27,743 nt of DNA from positions 1 through 27,743 of the forward strand of contig ASPP01008300.1 of NCBI GenBank assembly GCA_000512085.1, read 5' to 3'. A program made the position numbers and the translations under genes. Of the stretch, positions 9,633 through 20,904 are shown one piece after another; the first letter of the stretch is position 1, and every line of letters begins with the position of its first letter. This stretch comes from Reticulomyxa filosa (Eukaryota; Foraminifera; Reticulomyxidae). The notes below the pieces were generated by a model. The model did no database searches and was not told the origin of the DNA. It saw only the letters and a program-made list of their open reading frames with translations.

Positions 9633-11041
9633 TCACACTTCCAAGCCTTCGAGGATTTTTCTCCAAACAACAACCCGCATAATTTCATTCGTTCCTTCCA
9701 AGATTTGATGAACACGACAGTCACGAACAAATCTCTCTACCTCATATTCTTTGAAGTATCCATAGCCTCCGAATAGTTGCAGCGCATCGTTACACACATT
9801 GAAGCACGTATCGGTGACGTATTGTTTCGCCATCGCACAGTACATAGTTCTGTCGGAATCTTCTTCGTCCAACAACTGTGCAGCATTGCGAAGCGTCAAA
9901 CGAGAAGTGTGAACTTTGGTAGCCAAATCAGCAATTTTAAATTGTGTGTGTTGAAAATCGATTATTCGCTGATCAAATTGTCGACGTTCACTTGCATACT
10001 TCAATCCATCTTCCAAGCAACGTTGAGCAGAGCCTAAACTGCATGCCGCTAGTGTAGTTGTATAGATTACAACAACAGTAAAAGCAAATCAACAAATACA
10101 TATGTATAAACACATATATAGTATATATGTAATGCAAAATTATGCTCTCTCATTGCAACTTGTCATAGCATACCGATATTCAATCTACCACCATCCAAGC
10201 CTTTCATAGCAATTTTAAATCCTTCGCCTTCTTCGCCAATTCGGTTGGTGATTGGGATGCGGACATCATCAAAAATACCTGTGTGGTTGGTGACGCATTC
10301 CATCCCATTTTCTTTTCACGCGCGCCAAAGCGTAAGCCTTTGGTATCCTTTGGAACTACCACACAACTGATGCCGCGAGTTTTATGTTCACCAGTTCGAA
10401 CCATCACAAAATACAAGCTATTGAATCCTCCACCTGAAATAAACACTTTTTGTCCATTTATCACATAATCATTGCCATCACGTTTGCAGCTGATTTTCAA
10501 ACTGGCCGAGTCACTCCCGCTGTGGGGCTCTGTCAAGCAATATGACCCCATTGTCTTGTTTGTGTATGGTTATATGGTATTTCATATGTATGCTTCATTC
10601 CGTCAGAGTCCAGTTGTACATTTTTTTAAAAAAAAAGAGGACGAAAAAGAGTGAAATTTCTTGACCAAAAAAAAAAAAGAAAATAACTTCACATGTAAGC
10701 ATCTGTGGCAGATATTTTTTTCTGAGCTCTTCATTTCCAAACTTTGACAACATCCAAGCAGTCATGTTGTGAATAGTAATAAGTGATGTTGTTGAAACAC
10801 AGCCTTGCGACAATGCCTCAAATACAATTGTAGTGTCGTGGCGGCTCAGACCAGTTCCTCCATATGCTGTTGGAATATACAATCCACCAAATCCCAATTT
10901 TGCTGCTTCTTGAATGGCAGAAATATCAATTTCGTGCTTTTCATCCCAATGCTTGGCATTGGGTTTTAATTTGGATTCCATAAAGTCAAGTGCCAATTGT
11001 TGATATGCCAACTGATCCTCATTTAAACCAATTTTTTGCAT
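9633..11041 (-). CDS. ACAD8: Isobutyryl-CoA dehydrogenase, mitochondrial (acyl-CoA dehydrogenase family; one homopolymer frameshift)
   Basis: Exons: 11041(or 11043)-10688, 10554-10174 and 10048-9633, with matching phases, about 383 aa of mature-type enzyme. It oxidises isobutyryl-CoA to methacrylyl-CoA in valine catabolism, with FAD, passing electrons to ETF. The N-terminal all-helical domain contains ALSQGCVSTTSLITIHN and LSKFGNEELRKKYLP. The middle beta domain contains YCLTEPHSGSD (flavin/substrate contacts) and GQKVFISGGG. The C-terminal helical domain has the FAD-binding LQLFGGYGYFKEYEVER and HQILEGTNEIMR, whose Glu (codon 9698-9696) is the catalytic base. The wording around GCVSTT, IHNM and TEPHSGSD fits ACAD8 better than ACADSB or SCAD. 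The run of five T (coding sense) at 10275-10271 must be six to join TTQV to FDDVRIP. A separate N-terminal Arg/Ser-rich presequence exon may lie at about 11261-11120 (see that entry). Confidence 0.92.
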
Positions 11042-11108
11042 TCCTTTTTTTATTATGTTATGTTTGTGCGTTTTTCTCCTTCATAAGTGTATTCAATTCA
11101 TCAAAGCG

Positions 11109-11261
11109 TTAAGGCCACTTTTTTGTTTCAAACGAGACGGTAAGGCCAACACAGAAACACAAACAACGTTGTATAGTAGAGAGGGAAAATCGGGATGTCT
11201 GGTAGACATTCGGACACTTTCTCGTAAATGAAGAGGACACTAAACAAAAACGTCTAAACAT
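11109..11261 (-). CDS. Candidate mitochondrial presequence exon for ACAD8
   Basis: ATG 11261 opens MFRRFCLVSSSFTRKCPN..., rich in Arg/Ser/Phe and without acidic residues for about 30 codons, as expected for a matrix-targeting peptide. It lies 5' of the ACAD8 body on the same strand, whose own first Met (11041) lacks a presequence. The acceptor before the body exon (11045-11044, aaaaaag) needs a phase-1 donor. The GT sites I can find in this exon either give the wrong phase or create a TGA, so the connection is not demonstrated. Confidence 0.3.
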   Translation of the reverse strand: MFRRFCLVSSSFTRKCPNVYQTSRFSLSTIQRCLCFCVGLTVSFETKKWP

Positions 11262-11610
11262 ATTTGACTGAGAGAAGCAACAATTATTATGCGGCTGAAC
11301 TTTTATAGATTTTGACGTCATAAGTACAACAGACCTTGATATATGTTTTAGAAGCAATTACGTTTTTTGAAATTGAAAAACGAATTAAAAAAAGTCTTTG
11401 CCTAAGCACTGGATCAATGCAAAAATATCTCGAGATTATGGTTTGGGTGCGTGTTGAAGAAAAACAATGGTGCTGAAAAACGAGTTTGAAGAAGCGCATA
11501 TCCTTCATGCAATTACAAAAGAAACATTCACGAATACGCAAATCAAAAAGGAAAAGAAAAGCAATTTTTGTCCCTGTATTTAAATTTTGATATCACTGTC
11601 TTCCTTCTCC
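11262..11610. other. Short gap between SHPRH-like 3' end and ACAD8
   Basis: About 350 bp holding the 3' UTR of the SHPRH-like gene and the promoter of ACAD8, both on the - strand. ORFs here are short and of poor composition, and no gene is supported. Confidence 0.5.
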
Positions 11611-14600
11611 TTACCTCAATTCGTCTCCAAACAAGGCAAATACTTCTCCATAGCTGATCTCCTTTTCTTCAACTTTTTTGTCAAATTCTTCACTAGGATG
11701 ATCATGACTTTTTGTTTTTTAGCATCATTGCGAGAGAACAGCATTTTCATGTATCGTTGTCGAAGTATCCTTTCTTCAATTGTATTTTTCATGAAAAACC
11801 TGTGCACATATGTGGGTTTCATTTGGCCTATTCAAAGAAGACATCAAGCTCATTTCGATGCAGAAACTGCTACATACAAAAAAAAATATAATAAATATCA
11901 ATTTATTTATCTAAACACACCCACTCTGTATATTCTTCCAATAGCTTGTAACTCAACAGCCTCGTTGAAACTGGGTTCCAAAATGAATACATGAGTCGCT
12001 TGGACCAATGTTAAACCACTGGCATCGTGGTGCAATGATAAAAGCATAACATCAACTTTGTCATCAGTTTGAAATTGCTCAATGGTTTTCGCACGTTGAA
12101 AGCGGTCACCAGTTAAAGACAAGGCATGAATTCCATTGGATTGCAATACGCAGGCAATTAAATCTAGCATTCCGGTAAAATTGCTGAAGACCAACGATTT
12201 GGTACTGTTGTCCTTAAATTTTAGATATTTCAAATGTTTGATCAAAGATTCAATCTTAGTGCCATACGAACCATCTCCTTCGATTTGAATGCGATCGATC
12301 ATTGCCCGATCTTTCATGACATCGACAGCAAAGTCATCAGAATTATCATTGGGGATTTTTTTCTCATTTTCGGTGTGTACATTTCCGTAATTCGTTTCCT
12401 CCATCTTCACGTCATTTTCGCCAGAATGATTTGAGCGTGATTCCAGCAATTGGTCGTGTGAAAGAGTTGGATTCTGATCGTATGTTTTGTGTTTTTTGGA
12501 ACTGTCACCATTTTGTTTACTGCCAACAAAGCCCATAACACGACCAAAAATGCTTTCCAAAGAGTCGTGCACTGTAACCTCTGTACTTGTATCGTACGCT
12601 TGACTGACATGGAATAACTCTTTTTATTTAGAGGCTTTCGACAGGCGGGACAATACGGACTGCTTCGTAACCATCTTTGCAAGCATTCCTATCGTCCGTT
12701 ATTTATACACGTATAAATAATGTTACAAGTGTATTTTGTAGACAATAATTAAAACAATGATAAAATTGTACGCAACAGAGCAGTACAAATGGCAGCATTG
12801 AGTCAGTACTGGATCCGTAATCATTGTCAAGCAAATCGGGCATTGCTGCTTATTTACTTTTTCCTTGCGTGTCAACAAATCCAATTTTTTTCGTAAGTAT
12901 TGTCTGTGTTTGGCCTGCGTTTGTGCTTGATCTTTCCAGCGAGAATATCGTCTTGTCAGTTCCGTTTCGATTTCATGCATTGTCCTCGCTACCAAGTCAA
13001 AGTCACTTACAAACGAACGATCCTTGTGATGTTTTTTTTTTTACCAAAAAAAAAAGGTAAATAAATAACACCGACAAAAAAAACAAAGCTTTGGTACTGT
13101 ATGAAATTACCTGATCTAATTGTTTTTGATGAATTTCACAGTCATCATGCAAACGTTTTCTTCTTCGCTCATATTTATGAACCGAATCTATAACCTTTAA
13201 CAATGTTATACTATCAGTGGTATGGTTCCACAGCTCACGAACTTCTTTGGCTTGCGCTTCATAGCTATGCAATCGGTTTTTTTTTTTTTTCTTCTCGCTT
13301 ATATCTTTTGAATTCAAAAAGCAAAGGAAAATCAAGTTATTAACTCCGATGGTTCGCCGTTATCACAGGCATTAGTCTCATCCCGATGGTTCGTAATTAA
13401 TTCGTTAATAGCGCGCTTAAGCCGTGATTCTTGTCTGCGAATAATTTCTTCGCAGGTGTATTGCGAATGTTTCTGCCAATCTACTGAAACCTTTCAAACA
13501 AAGGACAAATTTCCTTCTCTCTGTCAAGCAAAATTTTCCGAAATGGAAATTGAGACACAAAATGAAAAAAAGGATAAGGGGGAGGAGGGGAAAGATGATA
13601 CGTAAAAAAAAAAACCACTTAACAATAGTCGGAAATTTCGCACTTAATTTGGAAAAATTTGAAATAAGCTCATGATTAATGTTTTGCAATAATTCACCCA
13701 ATTTTGGACATGTTTTTTGGTCATAAGGATTACTTGATCTTTTCACTTTGCAATAATGACAAAAGTTGTCGCGAATGAACCAATGCGTTGCCACACACCA
13801 TTGCCTGGACATGACAAGATAGGAGCAATATTGTCGTTTCACATTTGTCTCTGTCCTCATTTTGATCAAATGTTTCCGTACTTTGGTAACATTTGATTTG
13901 AATTTTGAATACCATTGCACTGGTCTAGGCGATTCCAAATTCAAAAATTCCGTCACAATGCGCGTCACATCATTGTCAATTTTCATAGTCTTGTCGTCGA
14001 GCCATTCCCTCAGTTGATTTTCGAAATCACGAATCACATTGTTGATCTGTCCCAATCGTGATGTAGTTACTTCCAGCAGCTCGTCATAGTTGCCTTTCTC
14101 TTCAGCATCCATTTTGGCTAACTTTCTTTCTAGCAGCGCTACATCCTCTACTGACTTTAGTTTGATGATCACAGATCCCAGTACCCCCCCTCCTTTGTTT
14201 AATAGTTAATCCAAAATTACCTAAAAAAATAAAAAAATAAATAGACAAATAATTTTACCAAATAAAATCTTTCTTTGTTGAGAAGTATACGAGTGTAAAC
14301 CTCTTTCAAATGATGCGTGGTACACAATTCAGCCTTTTTCCACTGAAGATATTGGCTGCTTTCAGTGGTAATGGATTTATGAATGTCAATATCTGTGTCC
14401 ATTAATAATTCTTGCAAACCACTTTCTTGTTTCAGTTGCTCTGCTCTTGTTAAATTTTGGGTTGATTCAAAATCGTCCTTGTCTTCGTCGTGACAGTTCA
14501 AACTTGTTTGAATGACTGTTGTTGCAAGCGGGTTGAGTTGATTCGTCTCTCTTGTCTCCGATTCCGGCTTCTCCTTCATTTCAATAATGGAGCTTATGTT

Positions 14601-17600
14601 CTGCTCTTGTATTTGTTCTTGTTTACATTGCATACGTTTTTCGTGTTCCATCATTTTTTGTTGACACAAGTCCGCATCAATGGAAACAAACTCAGAAGTG
14701 GCCAGATACCACCCAATAGTAAATATTGGATTGGACTGCCATTTACTGGACAAGTGCGTCCACTGTACGGTTACATGCAACATGACAGCTCCCGAGGATT
14801 CATTGGTGACAGAGCATACATTCTCAATTATTGCCAATTGCCATTGACCAAATTCCTTCACGCAAATATGCATCCCCTTGGAAAGTTGTGGATATTCCAC
14901 ACTTCGTTGGTATCACTTAATTGGGTCGTATTGGGCGTAATTGTCATGCTCCTTGTTTCCGAGTTATGCCTTACCTCTTTTTTTGGTGTTTCTGGTTGGT
15001 TCGAAGGACGGACCTCGATAGTGGAGACAATAGTCTCTTCATCGATTTTTTCTATGCCGCTCTGTTCCACTTTGTACACTTCCTCCAAAATCGTCATTGC
15101 TTTCTACAAACACATCAACAGAAGAATCAAATCAGCAAGAGGGAAAAATAAAAGAGAGAGAGAGAGATGAGAAATTTCTTTTTGAAAGTATTGGTAATAT
15201 ATAAACTTGGTAGAAAGCATATTCTGCTCGGGCTTGGTCTTCTTCAGCATTTATAGGATTGTCAAATAACTGTTTTTCAATTCGAAACATTAACCAATCT
15301 GACCAGTAGTTGCCTCTACATTTTATTTACAAAGTGTTGGAATTAGTGTTTTTGCGACGGATGAATAGACAATGGATTTCGAGTATATACATATACAGAT
15401 ATACGTATAAAGTTACGTAACGCTCGGCACATTTCCCTTTCTGTCTGTGTCATTGCGTCTTGAGCATCTTTGACCATAACTCTCATCACATCTGTCATTC
15501 TCATCAATGATTGCACTTTCCTCCTTTGCACTGCGGCATTTTGGGCATGAGTTGACATTCGCACAGAAGAGTGTCGACCCATGGTGTGTGCCAGCAAAGC
15601 TCTATGTGCGACTTGCGGGTGGCAACAGATCTGTCGTAAGCTCTCCAGTTTCCTTTGCGAAGATTTGCCCAAATGTCGTTTGGTGGAATGGTGGAACAAA
15701 TTACGCCGAAGTTTGGGCGAGCTGGGTTTCGATTGCAAGACTTCGAGCATTAATGAGACCGAATTGTCTTCCGCACTATTTTCTGTATATTTTTGTTCGC
15801 TTTCTTCCTTATCTTCAGACTTGGGACGTTGATCCACAAGATCGATATCCACATCAGTATTAGTATTCGCATTCGCATTAGTATTAGCACCAGTAGCAAC
15901 AATATCATTCTCAGATGTCTCTTCCTCAGGCAATAAGAATTGCATTTCTCTTTGAAACAGTTCCTTAAATTCTTTGAAATAATTATGGTAATATTCCTCC
16001 TCCACAGGGGACAATTTTAACTCCAAAAACTCTTCCCGTTTGGGTGGTATTTGCAACTCGTCTTCAACATTGACTTTGGTCTGACGATACATAATCCATT
16101 TCAATATGTATAGCAATCTTTTTTCATCATGGTAATAATACGGATGAGCAATGACACGTCGCCATGTGTTTTGATTGGAACCGATATTCAATTGCAAAAA
16201 CGAACACAAGCCAAACAAATCATCCAAGCCATTGTTCCCAATCGGTGTGCCTGTCACCGCCCAACGATGCATCGCTGCAATTCGCTCTGTCATTTTCGTG
16301 CATTTTTTCAATGCACCTTCCACCATTTGCGCCTCATCCACGATCAATCTCCACCATCGAATTTGCAACAGTGGGGTATCTGGCACTTCGTAGCGCTTTT
16401 TTCGACGAAAATTCCATTGCGGCTTTTGGCAAAATTCCACTTCTTCTGACAGCACTCGATAATCGGTGATCACAATGTCATATCTCCCCAGATCTTTATA
16501 CGTCGGCACTTGTCCTCGCTTGAATTGGAGAAATGACATCCCATCTTTCATTATCATTTCGTCGTTTTCGCCGTGTTCAACCCCATCGAGGAATTTTTCC
16601 GATTCGGGGTTGTTATCCAATGCGTCCGCTTTGCAATCAAGCAAGTCGGAACTCACTTTTGTTTGACCCGCTTTTCGAATGGATTTTCTCGAAATTTCTG
16701 CGTCGCCGTCATGCACATCGAAATCTTCTCCCAATTCTTTACGCTTACGCTTTCTTGTTGTTGTTTTCAGTCCCTTTTGACGCTTGCTCAAGTCTTCGTA
16801 TGACTTTCGTCCGATATAAATGGTGACTCTCATATGCGGTGCGTGTCGACGTATTTCATTTCGCCACTGCACGACAATGTTTGGTGGTGTCACCACTAAC
16901 GTTGCACCACTTTCACACTCCAAAGGAGGAAATGCTTCTAACCAAGATGCCACTTCCGCATTCACAGACGGATCACTTTTGTTTATCTCTTGTTCTTTCA
17001 TTTCTTCATCATCTTCATCAAACAGGCCGTCTTTAGGTGGTCGAAACATGCGATACTGTGAGAAGGATAAACAAAAGACATGTGTATTCAAACAATTCAA
17101 TTTGTGAAACACGTTTAAAAAAAATAAAATATATACATATACATATATGTATATGTATATATGCTTAACTCCTTCGGTTAAACCGACTGGTTCACCTGTC
17201 ATCCAATGTGTTTGTTTGTTTAACTCAATCAAAGCCAAACACTCGACTGTTTTGCCTAGACCCTGTTATTGATACATCGAAGAGGGGAACGGACGAAAGG
17301 ATAAAACAAAACAAAACAAAACAAAAAAATGTCTATTAAAAAAAAAAAGGATACAAATTTCTTCAAGACACATATATACCATTTGATCAGCCAAAATGCC
17401 ACCAGTAATGTCTGGTAACGCATTAATGGGCTGCAAACTGAAAGATCCTTGGTCAATTTGAAACCAAAATTTGGTTTTGTGAGGGTGTTGCAGATGGAGC
17501 GAATCAACGTGAATAAACTGTGCTTCTCTCCACAAAAGATTAGGAATCCAGCGAATATACTTATTGTCTTCTCTTTGTAACATCCAGTGCACCGCTTTCC

Positions 17601-20118
17601 TTTGATAGAGATACAAATCATAGATATTGTCTCCGGCGCGTTTTGCGACCATTTGTTTATGATCGGGTAGGATTTTTTCGTAGAGTGCACTTGGGACAAA
17701 TTCCAATTGCTTTTGCTTGTGTGAAGAAGGTGTCAATATCATTCTATCCACATCAAACTCTTCATTGATACCCAATATTTCATTTTGATTTTCCTTCTCC
17801 AAACAATCCAATACCATTTCAAATGATTTCACTTGCTTGAATTTGTTAAATTGGAAACTTTTTTCAAACACTTTGTTGGACAAATATAAATGAAATTGTA
17901 ATACTCCACTCATCCAATATTCATCTTCCACATCCACTGGCCTTTCCATTGCTATATCTTCTTCGTTGTTCTTGTCCGCTTGTGCGTGTTCATTGTCGTC
18001 AGCTGTTACATCTGGCTCTGTCGAAATGTCCAACGCCATCACTGCAGCTCCTTCTTCCTGGCTTGTCTGCCTTGCATTTTCGCTGTAATGCTCATGTTCT
18101 TGGTTTGCTTGATCATTTGGACTTATCTCGTTGTTTTCAGTTTCATTGATTTGCGATTGTTCAACTTCAACATTGGCCCCCGTCTCCTCGGTTTGCAAGA
18201 CCGAACACTCTATTTGCAAAACGCACTGAAAGGCTAAGAGTTCGGCCTCTTGAGATAACGATAGTAATATGGACAGCATGGTATTATTTATGTCAGTGAA
18301 GAATTTCCCAATTAGCACGCGTTGGTTTTTTTCATTACGCCCATTGGTCGCATTTGAATCATGGCTCTGTGTAGGTTCATAGAATATGTGAAATCCATTT
18401 TTGTATCGTTTGTTCGTCTCGCTTGCTTCTTTAAAATTTTCCAGGGTTACCGATATGTGAAACATCCACGTATCATTGTCAAGTTCTTTTATCTCATCCT
18501 TGGATGTTTTCCATCCATATTTTGTCACAAAAATCGGAACACACAATCAGTATGCTACATGCATATACATATTTATACATATGTATATATGAATAAAACG
18601 GAGGCAGTTATTTTTATTTTGTGTTCGATGAAGTGCAAACTGAAGACGCATTGGAGAGAAGATGCTTTAAGAACAAAGGATTGATGACGAAATGTTCGTC
18701 TTCAATTAAAAAGCGAATGGCGCCCAAATACTGGCAAAATTGTCGATCAATGATTTGTTGCTGACTCACGAAGCTACTAGTGCAAGATACTTCTGTGGTG
18801 GAAGGCGAAAGTGGTGTACCTATTCGGGCTCTGTCGTGGCGCCTTTGTTGCGATTTGGTCTCGATTTGCGCCATCCATTCCTCTGTTTCTTTCAAATGTT
18901 GGTCGTACAATGCATCCAATTGTGACAACATGCCCTTATTATTCCACAAGTTGCGATTTTGTTTTTTCCACTCTTTTTCCGCTTCGAGCCAATAGGCTTT
19001 ATTTTTCGTGTTCTTTTTGGCCGTGGTTGTTTGCTCATCGGTCTGTTTTTGATCTTCCTCTCCATTTCCATTTGATGTGTCGATCTTTACTTCTGTTTCT
19101 TCTTTGTTTGCTTGTTCTTTCATCTCCTCATTTGCAGTCATTGATGTTGTACAAGCTGCGCTTACAAATGTATTATCCACGTCCATTATATTTTCTATTC
19201 GTCCATTGTTTGGTGGGGTCACTGCACTTGTTTTGATCACTTGTTCGATCATTTTGCTTTCATTTGCATTTGTATTCGCATTTTCGTTTGTATCATGTTC
19301 ACTTTCAGTGTCGCTATCACTGAATGATTCGTCTATTTCTTCATCATCTCCTTCTCCATCCTCTTCTTTTTTCTCTTTTTCTTTTGCGGTTTGCTCGTTG
19401 CTTGGGGGTTGCTTGTCCAACTGCTCTCGCAGCTCGCGTCCCAGAGTCTTTCCTAAATTTGCACTTTGCTGAACGCACGAAGTCTTCATTTTTTTCACAT
19501 AGCATACATGCAAATGGATACATATACACACAGCATCCACCACTCGATTTTTTATTTTTTGATCAAGATTAAAAAAAAAAAAAAAAAATTGCATTTGTGT
19601 CAAAAAAAGACCAAAAAAAAAAAAAAAATTGTGTTGTGAATCAATTGTAATATTCTGTTCATGCCCCCCCTACCTCCATAAAGATACGTCCGCCACCTTG
19701 AACACCAAATTTTGTATACAAAATATCTTCAATAGCGTCTGATTCTCTGGCCAACGTGTCGTCTTGAGCATATAGCTTATCTCTCTCTTGCAGCCATTTA
19801 TCACTGCAGTGTATTACATCACAAACACAGACAACGACGTATGTACTTACGTTCGGTGTACCTCTACCCTACTCCTTTTTTTTAAACACTTGTTATTACA
19901 CCGAACTCGTTACTTTCGTGCGTTTGATTCAATAACACTTCAATTTTTTGTTCGAGTTCTCTTTGCTCTACAGTTATTTCTATATTTCTTTGGATCAGTG
20001 ACTCCTTTGACAATCGTTGTCTTGTCTGCTTTGTAGTTTTGCCAACGAAATTCCCGTCAACTCCATCCAAATATTGTTGTAATAAACCAGATACTGAGCC
20101 AGAATTTTGTGCCAACAT
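11611..20118 (-). CDS. SHPRH: SHPRH/Irc20-type SNF2 helicase-RING E3 ubiquitin ligase (about 15 exons, about 2,350 aa)
   Basis: Exons traced: 20118-19907, 19803-19674, 19468-18641, 18554-17380, 17262-17170, 17055-15405, 15313-15207, 15103-14975, 14901-14259, about 14154-13624, 13490-13345, 13297-13111, 13022-12777, 12688-11921, 11827-11611. The N-terminal approximately 700 residues are acidic and low-complexity. The SNF2 core begins with YLYQRKAVHWMLQRE. The Walker A ADQM|GLGKTVE spans the 17380/17262 junction, and ATLVVTPPNIVVQW and WWRLIVDEAQMVEG (DEAQ at 16338-16327) follow, then HRWAVTGTPIGN and a CCHP segment. A long helical insertion precedes a C3HC4 RING (CPIC, CCHLYC, ECL, CPAC; exons 12777/12688). 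Helicase-C has LVFSNF, MLLSLHHDASGLTL, ELQAIGRIYRVGQ and VHRF. Such proteins poly-ubiquitylate PCNA and remodel chromatin in replication-stress tolerance. I see no PHD or H1/H5-like domain, which animal SHPRH has between motif I and DEAQ. Three single-base homopolymer gaps (18529-18533, 12621-12625, 11709-11720) and one unresolved phase at 14975/14901 remain. Confidence 0.9.
15153..15167. repeat. (AG)n microsatellite in SHPRH-like intron
   Basis: Seven to eight AG units inside the 15206-15104 intron of the SHPRH-like gene. On the coding strand it reads (CT)n and may serve as part of the polypyrimidine region. Confidence 0.7.
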
Positions 20119-20904
20119 ATTACTGCATTTACCAAAAACCCATCATAAGAGGGAAGGAAAAAAAAATGAAAACAGCAAAAAAAAAGAATGAAAAAGTTGA
20201 TCAAAAAAGGTAGACCCCGAAAAGGAACTGAGAGAAAAAAAAAAATTTTACCAAACTCAAAAAAAAAGATGTACCTAGCAGTTTTCAACGTAAATATTGC
20301 ATGATTTTCGTCAAAATCTTGTTTTTCTGAAAAAGCAATGCCATTTATTGCAATTAGATGAGTTTTAAGAAAGATATGAGCAAGGTGCTACAGTTGCAGA
20401 AAGTTTCACTCGGAACGTGGAAATCCTTTTTTCCCTAGAACCTTGCTTCTTCAATGCCCACTTTTCTTGTTTTACTTTGTTATTACTTTTGATTATTTCT
20501 CCATCTTTTATTTAGTTTCTTCTTTTGTGAAAAACTTTGTCCAACAGTGATTTTTGTACTGCGTTTAGTACACTTTTTACAACACCTAAAATGGCACTAT
20601 AGAAAAAATTAATTTTCTCGATGAAGAAATAATATTTAATCTAAATTTTTGTAATTATCTGCAAATCATGTAAATAAACGATGATAAAATTTTGTCATCA
20701 GAGTGAACATATGAATATTGCATTTACAATTTGTTTTTTAAATTGAAAATCATCACTTTGATATTGACATCACTATGGCTTTCATTTGTATGAAAAAATA
20801 GCGCTGTGTACACAAAAAGATTTATCTTTAGCTGCCAACATCAACTGAAGATTTTTGTAATTGAAAAATGATTGAATACAACCGAAACAAAACCAAAAAA
20901 TAGG
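20119..20904. other. Intergenic: SHPRH-like promoter side and coiled-coil gene 3' side
   Basis: About 790 bp of AT-rich sequence with A/T runs. No ORF of protein-like composition is seen on either strand. It must contain the 3' UTR of the coiled-coil gene and the promoter/5' UTR of the SHPRH-like gene. Confidence 0.55.

Noticed and set aside
11587-11994. 135-codon + strand open frame
   Set aside because: Antisense to the last two SHPRH-like exons (helicase-C and C-terminal tail), which are clearly conserved on the - strand.
14490-15170. 226-codon + strand open frame
   Set aside because: Antisense to SHPRH-like exons and spans their introns. The - strand exons have consistent acidic/coiled-coil composition.
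18811-19472. Overlapping Ser/Phe/Leu-rich + strand frames
   Set aside because: They are reverse readings of the Glu/Lys/Asp-rich low-complexity N-terminal exon of the SHPRH-like gene, which naturally yields long Ser/Phe/Leu-rich shadows.
19569-19628. Two long poly(A) runs as retrotransposon tails
   Set aside because: They lie in an SHPRH-like intron, have no target-site duplication or upstream element that I can see, and read as polypyrimidine on the coding strand.
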